Shown: in pieces, positions 16,568-24,806 of the stretch
Layout: every line of letters begins with the position of its first letter
How positions within the stretch are numbered: position 1 is the first letter of the stretch
Source of the DNA: Megasphaera sp. UBA1696
GTDB taxonomy: Bacteria; Bacillota; Negativicutes; Veillonellales; Megasphaeraceae
Assembly (NCBI GenBank): GCA_002319965.1
Contig: DCJQ01000035.1
Span: 1 to 64,000 of the forward strand
Direction: 5' to 3'
Length of the DNA: 64,000 nucleotides
Position numbers and translations under genes: made by a program
Notes under the pieces: model-generated
Database searches by the model: none
What the model was told of the DNA's origin: nothing
The model's input: only the letters and a program-made list of their open reading frames with translations

Positions 16568-16593
16568 ATTTCAGTATGTACGGAAGGTATACT
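16565..16593 (+). promoter_or_regulatory. promoter of the mtlA-mtlF-dehydrogenase operon
   Basis: TTGATT (16565-16570), 17 bases, TATACT (16588-16593), followed by a leader of about 85 bases to the mtlA start. It overlaps operator copy 2. Confidence 0.75.
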
Positions 16594-16683
16594 GTAACCA
16601 TCAAGAGAGCAGCACAGTGCAGTCCGGAGTGCCGAGTACTGCTCCGTCAATGGAATTTATCGTTACAAAATTGGAGGCTTACT

Positions 16684-18087
16684 ATGAAAGCAAAAATACA
16701 ATCTTTCGGCCGCTTCCTCAGCAGTATGGTCATGCCGAACATCGGCGCCTTCATCGCCTGGGGTCTCATAACGGCACTCTTCATTCCCAGCGGCTGGCTG
16801 CCAAATGAACAGTTAGCCAAAATGGTCGGACCGTTCCTGACCTACGCACTGCCCTTACTCATCGCCTTCCAAGGCGGCAAGATCGTCGGTGGCCTTCGCG
16901 GTGCCGTCATGGGCGCCATCGCAACGGTCGGCGTCATCACCGGTACGACCTACACCATGTTCTTAGGAGCGATGGTTATGGGCCCCTTAGCCGGCTTGGT
17001 CATTAAAAAGTTTGATGCCGCTGTCGACGGCCACATCAAACCGGGTTTTGAAATGCTCGTTAATAACTTCTCCGTCGGTATCTTAGGCATGATCATGGCC
17101 ATCATCGGCTTCGAACTGATTGGCCCGGTCATGGGCGTCATCCTTTCCTTCTTAACGGCCGGCGTCCAGTTCCTCTTACAAGCCGGCATCTTCCCCCTCA
17201 TCGGCCTCTTCGTTGAACCGGCCAAAGTATTATTCCTCAACAACGCCATCAACCACGGCATCTTCACTCCCCTCGGAGCTGAACAAGTCGCCGAATCGGG
17301 TAAATCCATCTTCTACATGATTGAAACCAACCCCGGCCCCGGCGCAGGCGTCCTCTTAGCCTACTGGTTATTCGCCAAAGACAAGATGACCCGCCAATCG
17401 GCTCCCGGTGCCTTGATTATCCACGTATTCGGCGGCATCCACGAAATCTATTTCCCGTACATCCTCATGAACCCGGCCCTTCTCTTAGCCACCATCGGCG
17501 GCAGCGTCGCAGCCCTGTTCTACAACATGATTTTTGACCTCGGCCTTTCCGATCCGCCGGCTCCCGGCAGCCTCATTTCTTACCTGGCTATGGCTCCCAA
17601 AGGCTCGACCCTGGCCGTCATATTAAGCATCGTCATCGCAACGGTTGTTTCCTTCCTCATCGCATCGCCCATCATCAAATTGTCCAATGCCAAATCGGGT
17701 GAATCCCTCGAAGAAGCACAGCAGAAGATGCAGGACATGAAAGCTGCATCGAAGAACGAAGCCCCGACAACGACTGCACAGGTCGACTTAAAGCATATCA
17801 CCAACGTCGTCTTTGCCTGCGATGCCGGCATGGGCTCCAGCGCCATGGGTGCCGCCGTCCTACAGAAAAAATTCAAAAAGGCAGGCCTTACGGACATCAC
17901 CGTCAGCCACGCCTCCGTGTCTGAAGTCCCGGCCGATGCACAACTCGTCGTTTGCCACAAAGACCTGGCCGACCGGGCCAAAGCCAGTGCCCCTAACGCC
18001 CGTCTGATTACGATAACCAATTTTATGGCAGCTCCCGAATACGGCATGCTCGTCGACGAATTAGCCGCTGCCCGCAATGAAAAATAA
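16684..18087 (+). CDS. mtlA: PTS mannitol-specific EIICB component
   Basis: Imports mannitol across the membrane and phosphorylates it to mannitol-1-phosphate. 467 residues: EIIC membrane domain (about 1-340; the family landmark GGIHEIYFPY is present) and a soluble EIIB domain with Cys379 in VFACDAGMGSSAMG. The EIIA domain is a separate gene (mtlF) directly downstream, as in Gram-positives. The start is the ATG after TTGGAGG; an ATG at 16540 in the same frame lies before the promoter and is not used. Confidence 0.95.
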   Translation: MKAKIQSFGRFLSSMVMPNIGAFIAWGLITALFIPSGWLPNEQLAKMVGPFLTYALPLLIAFQGGKIVGGLRGAVMGAIATVGVITGTTYTMFLGAMVMGPLAGLVIKKFDAAVDGHIKPGFEMLVNNFSVGILGMIMAIIGFELIGPVMGVILSFLTAGVQFLLQAGIFPLIGLFVEPAKVLFLNNAINHGIFTPLGAEQVAESGKSIFYMIETNPGPGAGVLLAYWLFAKDKMTRQSAPGALIIHVFGGIHEIYFPYILMNPALLLATIGGSVAALFYNMIFDLGLSDPPAPGSLISYLAMAPKGSTLAVILSIVIATVVSFLIASPIIKLSNAKSGESLEEAQQKMQDMKAASKNEAPTTTAQVDLKHITNVVFACDAGMGSSAMGAAVLQKKFKKAGLTDITVSHASVSEVPADAQLVVCHKDLADRAKASAPNARLITITNFMAAPEYGMLVDELAAARNEK

Positions 18088-18102
18088 AAGGAGAGGTTCT
18101 CT

Positions 18103-18534
18103 ATGAACACGATTTTACAGAAGAAAAACATCATCCTGAACTGCCCGCCTCAGCCAAAAGAAGATATCATCAAGAAAATCGGAAAGATTTTCTCGGAGGA
18201 CGGTTATACCAGCGAAAAATATACCCAAGCCATGCTCGATAAAGAAGAAGTCTTTAATACGGCCATCGGCAACGCCGTCGCCATTCCTCACGGCATTGAA
18301 GCCAGCAAGGGCGAAGTCAAAAAATCGGGACTGGTCGTCATGACCTTCCCCGACGGCACCGATTGGGGCGGTGAAACGGTAAAACTCGTCATCGGTATCG
18401 CCGGTGTCGGTGACGAACACCTCGATATTTTGAGCAACATCGCCATCACCTGTTCCGATGAAGACGATGTCGAAGACTTGCTTCACAGCTCTGCCGACGA
18501 CATCTTCAATACCTTTGCAAACCTCGAAGCATAA
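18103..18534 (+). CDS. mtlF: PTS mannitol-specific EIIA component
   Basis: A 143-residue PTS_EIIA_2 domain that passes phosphate from HPr to the EIIB of MtlA. The phosphorylated His63 lies in VAIPHGIEAS, the family motif. It starts 15 bases after mtlA with GGAGAGG upstream. The protein is soluble and cytoplasmic. Confidence 0.95.
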   Translation: MNTILQKKNIILNCPPQPKEDIIKKIGKIFSEDGYTSEKYTQAMLDKEEVFNTAIGNAVAIPHGIEASKGEVKKSGLVVMTFPDGTDWGGETVKLVIGIAGVGDEHLDILSNIAITCSDEDDVEDLLHSSADDIFNTFANLEA

Positions 18535-18594
18535 ACAGCTTCGTCACTCATATAAAAAATTACAAGTTACGTACCTATTTAGGAGGATATTACC

Positions 18595-19860
18595 ATGAAA
18601 ACAAAAGCAGTCAGAATGTACGGCACCCGCGATTTGCGTTTAGAAGAATTTGAACTTCCTGAAATTAAAGACGATGAAATTTTAGCCAAAATCATTACCG
18701 ACAGCATCTGCATGTCGACATATAAACTCGTTGAACAAGGGAAGAACCACAAACGAGCTCCTCAGAACATCGATACCAACCCGATCATCACGGGTCATGA
18801 ATTTGCCGGTGTCATCGTTAAAGTCGGTAAAAAATGGCAGGACCAGTTCAAACCGGGCATGCGTTTCGCTCAGCAGCCGGCCCTGAACTACAAAGGAAGC
18901 TTAGCGTCCCCCGGCTACTCCTACGAATTCTTCGGCGGCGATGCCACGTACTGCATCTTCCCCCACGAAGTCATGGAATTAGGCGCCCTCATGCCTTACG
19001 AAGGTGAAAGCTTCTTCGAAGCCTCCTTGGGCGAGCCTATGAGCTGCATCATCGGCGGCTATCATGCCAACTACCACACGAATAAACAGAACTACAATCA
19101 TGCCATGGGCACCAAAGAAGGCGGCAACATCATCATCCTCGGCGGCTGCGGCCCCATGGGCCTCGGTGCCGTAAGCTACGGCATCCACTTCGAAAACAAA
19201 CCGAAGCGCATCGTCGTCACCGATATCAACGACGCCCGCATCGCCAGAGCTAAAGAAGTCGTTTCCCCGGAATACGCAGCTGAAAACGGCGTCGAACTCA
19301 TCTACGTCAACACGTCCAACATGGACACGGCTTATGACGACCTCATGGCCCTCACCGACGGCCATGGCTATGACGACGTCTTCGTCTACACCCCGATCCG
19401 CGCCGTCGCCGAACTCGGAAACCGCCTCTTAGCGTTCGATGGATGCCTCAACTTCTTCTCCGGCCCGACGGACAAAAACTTCAGCGCTGAAATCAACCTC
19501 TACGACTGCCACTATACCAGCACCCATATCATGGGCACAACCGGCGGCAACAACGATGACCTCATCGAAGCCAACACCTTGGCCGCCAAAGGCATCATCG
19601 ACCCGGCCGTCATGGTAACGCATGTCGGCGGCATCGACAGCATCGCTGAAACGACGCTCAATCTCCCCAACATCCCCGGCGGCAAAAAACTGGCCTATAC
19701 CCAGTTCGACATGCCTATGACAGCCATTGAAGACTTTGCCAAACTCGGCGAAAAAGACCCGTTCTTCTTAGAACTCGACAAATGCTGCAAAACCCATAAG
19801 GGCCTGTGGAACGGCGAAGCTGAAAAAATGATTCTGAAACACTTCAACGTCGAAATCTAA
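18595..19860 (+). CDS. zinc-type medium-chain dehydrogenase, probably acting on the sugar-alcohol phosphate
   Basis: A 421-residue MDR-superfamily dehydrogenase resembling L-sorbose-1-phosphate reductase (SorE). It has a GroES-like N-terminal part with GHEFAGVIVKVG and a Rossmann part with GGCGPMGLGAVSYG. It takes the third place in the mannitol PTS operon, where mtlD (mannitol-1-phosphate 5-dehydrogenase, a long-chain family with no zinc) is normally found, so it likely oxidises mannitol-1-phosphate or glucitol-6-phosphate to fructose-6-phosphate. The substrate is inferred from context only. AGGAGG precedes the start, 60 bases after mtlF, and a strong terminator follows. Confidence 0.8.
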   Translation: MKTKAVRMYGTRDLRLEEFELPEIKDDEILAKIITDSICMSTYKLVEQGKNHKRAPQNIDTNPIITGHEFAGVIVKVGKKWQDQFKPGMRFAQQPALNYKGSLASPGYSYEFFGGDATYCIFPHEVMELGALMPYEGESFFEASLGEPMSCIIGGYHANYHTNKQNYNHAMGTKEGGNIIILGGCGPMGLGAVSYGIHFENKPKRIVVTDINDARIARAKEVVSPEYAAENGVELIYVNTSNMDTAYDDLMALTDGHGYDDVFVYTPIRAVAELGNRLLAFDGCLNFFSGPTDKNFSAEINLYDCHYTSTHIMGTTGGNNDDLIEANTLAAKGIIDPAVMVTHVGGIDSIAETTLNLPNIPGGKKLAYTQFDMPMTAIEDFAKLGEKDPFFLELDKCCKTHKGLWNGEAEKMILKHFNVEI

Positions 19861-19892
19861 CTACGCTTTCCTTCTCAAATTCTCTATACATA

Positions 19893-19943
19893 GGAAAAAA
19901 GCAAGTGCCTGATGACTCCGATCATCAGGCACTTGCTTTTTTT
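19893..19943. terminator. bidirectional terminator between the mannitol operon and the aldolase gene
   Basis: A perfect 15-bp stem (19901-19915 and 19922-19936) with a 6-base loop, flanked by A6 on the left and T7 on the right, so it works for both converging genes. Confidence 0.92.
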
Positions 19944-20022
19944 CATGTAAAAGGGTAAGACCTTAAAAAATCCGTCGTAAAAAACGTCTCGCTGACCTTA
20001 CATCAAGAGCCGTACACCCGTT

Positions 20023-20802
20023 TTATCTTCGAATATCGGCCACGACTTGTTTATAAGCCTCGATAAGGATATTGAAGTCGAGGTTATGAGCGATGCCGTC
20101 ATAGCCTTGGGCGACGTATTCTCTCGCCTGATTTGTCGTGCCGGTAAAGATGTAGCAGAGTTTTCCCGCATCGTGACAGGCTTTTAGGATTCTATCTAAG
20201 GCCTGTTTAAAAATGGGATTATCAAATTGACCGGGAATGCCGAGGCAGGTCGAGAGGTCATAAGGGCCGATGAAGATGCCATCCAGACCTTCAATTTGAA
20301 CGATGTCTTCGATTTGTTCCAAAGCTTCCTTCGTTTCGCACTGGGGCATGACCAAGAGGCGTTCATTGCTGTTAGCGTAGTATTCTTCCAAGGTTTCTGT
20401 CGCCGCCCAAGGTGCGTTGCCAAAACCCGTTCCTCTGCCTTTAATGAAGCCTCTTTGACCGATTGGAGCGTATTTTGCCAAGGCCACGGCCTTCTTAAAA
20501 TCATCCAGTTCCCGCAGACAGGGAAGGATGATGGCCTGGGCTCCGCAGTCCGCCGCCCGCTGGATATCTCTATGATCGACGTTGGCCAGACGCACGACGG
20601 GCACGAGGTGAACCAGTTCGGCCGCCCGGATGAGGTTCATCATCGTTTCAGTATCAAAGGGCCCGTGTTCCGTATCGATAATGACAAAATCGAGGCCCGT
20701 ATAACCGAGGCATTCCACTTCCGACATATTCCCCATACTGACAAAGGTACCAATGGCAGCTTTGTCAGCCCCTGCCAAATCACGCAAACGGTTCAAAGAC
20801 AC
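20023..20802 (-). CDS. HpcH/HpaI-family aldolase
   Basis: A 259-residue class II (metal-dependent) 2-oxo-acid aldolase of the HpcH/HpaI family, cleaving a 2-keto-3-deoxy acid to pyruvate and an aldehyde. Landmarks: DFVIIDTEHGPFD, VPVVRLA, GAQAIILPCLR and IEGLDGIFIGPYDLS. This matches members such as 2-keto-3-deoxy-L-rhamnonate or 4-hydroxy-2-oxo acid aldolases; the substrate cannot be told from sequence. It is a single-gene unit, ending about 80 bases from the shared terminator, with a candidate -10 (TATGAT near 20910) upstream. Confidence 0.85.
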   Translation of the reverse strand: MSLNRLRDLAGADKAAIGTFVSMGNMSEVECLGYTGLDFVIIDTEHGPFDTETMMNLIRAAELVHLVPVVRLANVDHRDIQRAADCGAQAIILPCLRELDDFKKAVALAKYAPIGQRGFIKGRGTGFGNAPWAATETLEEYYANSNERLLVMPQCETKEALEQIEDIVQIEGLDGIFIGPYDLSTCLGIPGQFDNPIFKQALDRILKACHDAGKLCYIFTGTTNQAREYVAQGYDGIAHNLDFNILIEAYKQVVADIRR

Positions 20803-20960
20803 AATAACCGCCTCCTTACTTAATAAAAACGAAATGTATCGCCCTTTTCGGCAAACAGAAAATGCAATTCAACGTTTCATCTCAAAAGACTTTTTCCAAC
20901 GTATGCTTCCTATAATTCTATCATAAAGTATACTTGCACGAAATGACAGTCCTCTGAACA
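20803..20960. other. intergenic region upstream of the aldolase
   Basis: No coding signal seen. It holds the aldolase leader, an AT-rich stretch with possible minus-strand -10 boxes, and a 10-base palindrome AAGTATACTT near 20926 that might be an operator. Confidence 0.4.
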
Positions 20961-20995
20961 CAAAAAACCGTAGCAGCAACAAAGGCAGCTACGGT
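20961..20995 (-). terminator. terminator after the DUF805 gene
   Basis: Hairpin ACCGTAGC...GCTACGGT (20967-20995) followed on the minus strand by TTTTTTG. It lies 150 bases after the DUF805 stop; the bases between show no convincing gene. Confidence 0.85.
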
Positions 20996-21144
20996 CTGAG
21001 CAGCGCATAAAGGCCGGATAATTCACAGTCTCTGTGCGTTTATATTCACATCTCAAATTGATTGTCAGGGACTAAGGCACCATGGGATAGCGATATGGAT
21101 AATACAGAGCAGATGTCATGAATCGATTGCTGAAAGTTTCTTTA

Positions 21145-21480
21145 TCAGCCGGCAAATTGGCTGTCGAGGGGATCGGCTCCGTATTGATTCGGACCGGGTG
21201 TCCCTGCCGCAAACAGCAAGTACAGTGCCACGAAGAAATCGATGATGGGGATAAACATCAATAAGTAAAACCAACCGCTTCGATTGAGATCGTGGCAGCG
21301 GCGGATGCCCAGCATAACGGCACTGACGGTGGCAATGGCGGACACGGGATAAGCCAAATAGGGAGTGATTTGCGCCAATAAGGTCCCTAAAACGGAAGCA
21401 AGAATCATAACGACGAGAATTCTGAGAAAATAGCGCAGTCTGTTAAGTCGTCCGGTGTAGGAAAAGTATTTTTGTATCAT
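21145..21480 (-). CDS. DUF805 membrane protein
   Basis: A 111-residue inner-membrane protein with three or four hydrophobic segments. It matches the DUF805 family: an N-terminal FSYTGRLNRLRYF start and a RRCHDLNRSGWFYLLMFIPI segment. The C-terminal GTPGPNQYGADPL is also typical. Function unknown. It is a single gene, with its own terminator downstream and AGGAG upstream. Confidence 0.85.
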   Translation of the reverse strand: MIQKYFSYTGRLNRLRYFLRILVVMILASVLGTLLAQITPYLAYPVSAIATVSAVMLGIRRCHDLNRSGWFYLLMFIPIIDFFVALYLLFAAGTPGPNQYGADPLDSQFAG

Positions 21481-21655
21481 GAGTTCTCCTTTTAACTAAA
21501 AAATCCCAAGAAACAATAGATTCTCCATATCAAAAAAGCTCATATACTGCCTGAACAGTTAGCCCCTCTCGTCTGATAGTAACATATTCTATGCTTTTTC
21601 TCTATATATTTTACACATAGTTTTCACAATTGCATGTTTTGTAAAGTATTGTCAA

Positions 21656-22606
21656 TTATGCTTGGTATTTGTGCAGGTACGAGGCGTAATAAAATTCATC
21701 GGTCGTCATATTCGCAAAGCGCATCCCTTCGATAATTCCCAAAAATCCCGGAATGAAAGTCCAGCAAAACAAGGCATAAACATAGCCTCGGGTATTTCTC
21801 TTCATATAAAAATGATGAATGCCAAAGGAACCTAAAAAGAAGGCCAGGGCTGCCGTAATCAGCCGCTCTTCATTGATCTTATGGCGCAGTTCCGGCGTAA
21901 TGGATGAAAAGGTTCCGTCCGTATAGGCATCGAAGCGACGGGCTGCCCGCTGTTTCCACGCAGAAAAAGCATTTTTCTTTCTCCGGCCCTGGCCGGAGGC
22001 CCCTTCCCGATAAACGCCTCGGTTCGCCAAATTACGGGTCATGGCGACGACTTCCCCGTCAATGACCTGCAGTTCCCCCTGGAGGACTTCCGTAAATTGA
22101 TTCTCATAGGCCGTATCCATCTGAAGGAGCAAGTCTCTTACCTTCTGCTTAGTCGTGACCACCTTCTGTGTCTTAAGACCGGTTGCGTCGAGCTGCTTAT
22201 ACTTATGTACTAAAAAGACGGCCCGGTCCTGGTAGTAGTTAATAAAGGGCTCGGCCAAGGGGATCCGTTCCGGATATTGCTTCAAATAGTAGAGGAGATT
22301 GCGGGCAATATGCTGCATATTGGCAGTCGTCTCGCAAAGAGACGGATCGGTCAAGCCCCATCGCTCGCCTTCCATGCGATTAAAATCAGCCACAGCCTTT
22401 TCAAAAGCTGCGTCATATTGACCGGCCGACTTTCCCTTGCGTCGTGTCAGTTTTAAGGACAGTCGGCGCGGCTGCCGTTCCAACCGATAGAGAATATAAA
22501 GGGAAAGGACGATGCCTATCGCTCCGATCAGACGTCCATAAAAGAACCAAGCCCCGCCGCCAATGGCCATACATAAAAACGAAAAGACGTATAAAATATA
22601 CTTCAA
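21656..22606 (-). CDS. XpaC-like and TM2 domain membrane protein
   Basis: A 316-residue protein with two parts. Two N-terminal membrane helices (about 3-20 and 24-40) are followed by a basic and helical region resembling the XpaC family (named after 5-bromo-4-chloroindolyl phosphate hydrolysis, true function unclear). The C-terminal 60 residues are a TM2 domain (ALAFFLGSFGIHHFYMKRNTRGYVY...IPGFLGIIEG). The combination suggests a membrane-bound scaffold or stress protein; no enzymatic residues were recognised. A single gene, with a run of bases but no clear terminator to DUF805. Confidence 0.7.
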   Translation of the reverse strand: MKYILYVFSFLCMAIGGGAWFFYGRLIGAIGIVLSLYILYRLERQPRRLSLKLTRRKGKSAGQYDAAFEKAVADFNRMEGERWGLTDPSLCETTANMQHIARNLLYYLKQYPERIPLAEPFINYYQDRAVFLVHKYKQLDATGLKTQKVVTTKQKVRDLLLQMDTAYENQFTEVLQGELQVIDGEVVAMTRNLANRGVYREGASGQGRRKKNAFSAWKQRAARRFDAYTDGTFSSITPELRHKINEERLITAALAFFLGSFGIHHFYMKRNTRGYVYALFCWTFIPGFLGIIEGMRFANMTTDEFYYASYLHKYQA

Positions 22607-22682
22607 ATGAATACCTCCTTCATCACCTGTTCTTTATTGTACCAAAGTAGGGGCGGTCATGCAAAAGTCCGGCCACAAACAG

Positions 22683-22720
22683 AAAAACCCCCGCACGAGT
22701 CCCAAGAGAGGTGCGGGGGG
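22683..22720 (-). terminator. terminator after tpiA
   Basis: A 9-bp stem CCCCCGCAC and GTGCGGGGG with a 14-base loop, followed on the minus strand by TTTTTC. It ends the pgk-tpiA part of the glycolytic cluster. Confidence 0.9.
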
Positions 22721-22734
22721 AAAGAAACTTCAAT

Positions 22735-23496
22735 TTATTTTACAACCGCATTGTTGATGATGGCTAAGAAGTCATCGGCTTTAAGGCTGGCACCGCCGAC
22801 GAGGCCGCCGTCGATGTCGGCAGAACCGGTCAGTTCAGCAACGTTGCCGCCTTTGACGCTGCCGCCGTAGAGGACGGATACGTCTTCAGCTGCAGCTTCA
22901 CTGTAGAGAGCTGCCAATTTTTTACGGATAATGGCGCAGACTTCTTCAGCCTGAGCAGCGCTGGCCGTCTTGCCCGTGCCGATAGCCCAGATCGGTTCAT
23001 AAGCGATGACGACTTTCTTGATGTCAGCTTCCGAAATACCTTTGAGGGCATTTTCGATCTGGCCTTCGATCCAAGACTGCATGATGCCTTCTTCGCGCTG
23101 TTCCAACGTTTCGCCGCAGCAGACGATTGGTGTCAAGTTGTGAGCGAGGGCTGCTTTCGTCTTTTTGTTGACCGTTTCATCGGTTTCATTGAAGTAGGTC
23201 CGGCGTTCCGAATGGCCGAGGATAACATGTGTTACGCCGATATCGACGAGCATGGCCGGCGAAACTTCGCCCGTGAAGGCACCCTTTTCTTCCCAGTGCA
23301 TGTTCTGGGCAGCGACATGGATGGCAGTGCCCTTGGTCATTTCAACGGCCGTCGAAAGGTACGGGAAAACGGGAGCAATGACGACTTCAGCTTTTACGTC
23401 TTTGGGCATTTTTTCAACGAGGCCCTGGATCGTAGCCTTGGCATCCGCGCCTAAATGATTCATTTTCCAGTTACCGGCAATAATAGTTTTACGCAT
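22735..23496 (-). CDS. tpiA: triosephosphate isomerase
   Basis: Interconverts dihydroxyacetone phosphate and glyceraldehyde-3-phosphate. 253 residues, the usual size. The N-terminus MRKTIIAGNWKMN carries Asn and Lys of the active site; ILGHSERR gives the catalytic His and AYEPIWAIGTG the catalytic Glu. The start is the ATG with AAGGAGG upstream; a longer frame beginning at 23544 would add 16 residues of no family resemblance. It follows pgk after a 109-base gap. Confidence 0.97.
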   Translation of the reverse strand: MRKTIIAGNWKMNHLGADAKATIQGLVEKMPKDVKAEVVIAPVFPYLSTAVEMTKGTAIHVAAQNMHWEEKGAFTGEVSPAMLVDIGVTHVILGHSERRTYFNETDETVNKKTKAALAHNLTPIVCCGETLEQREEGIMQSWIEGQIENALKGISEADIKKVVIAYEPIWAIGTGKTASAAQAEEVCAIIRKKLAALYSEAAAEDVSVLYGGSVKGGNVAELTGSADIDGGLVGGASLKADDFLAIINNAVVK

Positions 23497-23605
23497 AATC
23501 AATTTTCCTCCTTGGCCAGATTGGCCCGGCCCCTGTCCGTTCATTCCGTCATAACAGGAGAATCTCCGGGCATCCGGCGTACGTATATGAATAGTATGAA
23601 ACGGC

Positions 23606-24787
23606 TTATTTATCGCTCAAAGCAACGACGCCCGGGAGCTGTTTGCCTTCGAGGTATTCGAGGGAAGCACCGCCGCCCGTCGAAATGTGGCTGATCTTAT
23701 CGGCAAGGCCGGTCTTGTTGACAGCCGAAACGGAGTCACCGCCGCCGACGATGGAAACAGCGTCGGAATCAGCAACGGCTTTAGCAACGGCTTCGGTGCC
23801 TTTGGCGTAGTTTTCCATTTCAAATACGCCCATAGGTCCGTTCCAAACGATGAGTTTCATAGAAGCCAATTCTTTCGCGAAGAGTTCCTGGGTCTTGGTG
23901 CCGACGTCGAGGATCATCCAATCGGCCGGAACGGCATCGACAGAAACGACTTTGTGATCGGCATCGTTTTTGAACTCAGCAGCGACCATGACGTCGACCG
24001 GCAGGAGCAGTTTCGTACCCTGTTCTTTAGCCTGGGCAATGAGTTCTTTTGCCAAGTCGATTTTATCGGCTTCGACGAGGGATTTGCCGATGCCATAACC
24101 CTGAGCGGCCAAGAAGGTGTTGGCCATGCCGCCGCCGATGATCATGAGATCGACTTTCGGCAAGAGGTTGGAAATAACTTCGATCTTATCGGATACCTTA
24201 GCACCGCCGATGATGGCTGCGAAAGGATGAGCCGGGTTATCGACAGCACCGCCGATAAAGCGGATTTCTTTTTCGAGGAGGAAGCCCGAAGCCATGGGCA
24301 GGAACTGAGTGATGCCGGCTACGGAAGCGTGGGCACGGTGGCAGCAGCCGAAAGCATCGTTGATACCGACTTCAGCCAAGGAAGCGAGCTGACGAGCGAA
24401 GTCTTCGCCGTTCTTTTCTTCTTCCTTGTGGAAGCGGAGGTTTTCCAAGAGGAGCACTTCGCCCGGTTTGAGGGCATCGGCCATGGCTTTCGTTTCAGCA
24501 CCGACGCAGTCGGGAGCGAATTTGACGTCGACGCCGAGGAGTTCAGACAGGCGTTTTGCGACCGGTTTCAAAGAATATTTTTCGACAACCTGTCCCTTCG
24601 GACGGCCGAGGTGGCTGGACAAGATGACAGCCGCATTGTGTTCGAGCAAGTATTTGATCGTCGGCAGCGTCTTCTGAATACGCGTATCGTCGGTGATGTT
24701 GCAGTTTTCGTCAAGAGGTACGTTAAAGTCTGCACGGACAAAAACGCGTTTGTTTTCGACATTGACGTCGGTGATTGTTTTTTTCAT
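23606..24787 (-). CDS. pgk: phosphoglycerate kinase
   Basis: Makes ATP from 1,3-bisphosphoglycerate in glycolysis. 393 residues, full length. Landmarks: VFVRADFNVPLD, HLGRPKG, the C-terminal GGGDSVSAV and STGGGASLEYLEGKQLPG nucleotide-site segments. It starts 19 bases after cggR with GAGGAGG upstream, so the two are co-transcribed. Confidence 0.97.
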   Translation of the reverse strand: MKKTITDVNVENKRVFVRADFNVPLDENCNITDDTRIQKTLPTIKYLLEHNAAVILSSHLGRPKGQVVEKYSLKPVAKRLSELLGVDVKFAPDCVGAETKAMADALKPGEVLLLENLRFHKEEEKNGEDFARQLASLAEVGINDAFGCCHRAHASVAGITQFLPMASGFLLEKEIRFIGGAVDNPAHPFAAIIGGAKVSDKIEVISNLLPKVDLMIIGGGMANTFLAAQGYGIGKSLVEADKIDLAKELIAQAKEQGTKLLLPVDVMVAAEFKNDADHKVVSVDAVPADWMILDVGTKTQELFAKELASMKLIVWNGPMGVFEMENYAKGTEAVAKAVADSDAVSIVGGGDSVSAVNKTGLADKISHISTGGGASLEYLEGKQLPGVVALSDK

Positions 24788-24806
24788 GAATAGGTTCCTC
24801 CTCTAA

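Noticed and set aside
16540..16683. Upstream extension of mtlA to the ATG at 16540
   Set aside because: It would start within the operator and cover the -35 and -10 boxes; the ATG at 16684 has TTGGAGG and the normal N-terminus.
21000..21144. A 15-codon open frame after DUF805 (starting MTSALYYPY)
   Set aside because: No ribosome site and no family resemblance; too short to support.
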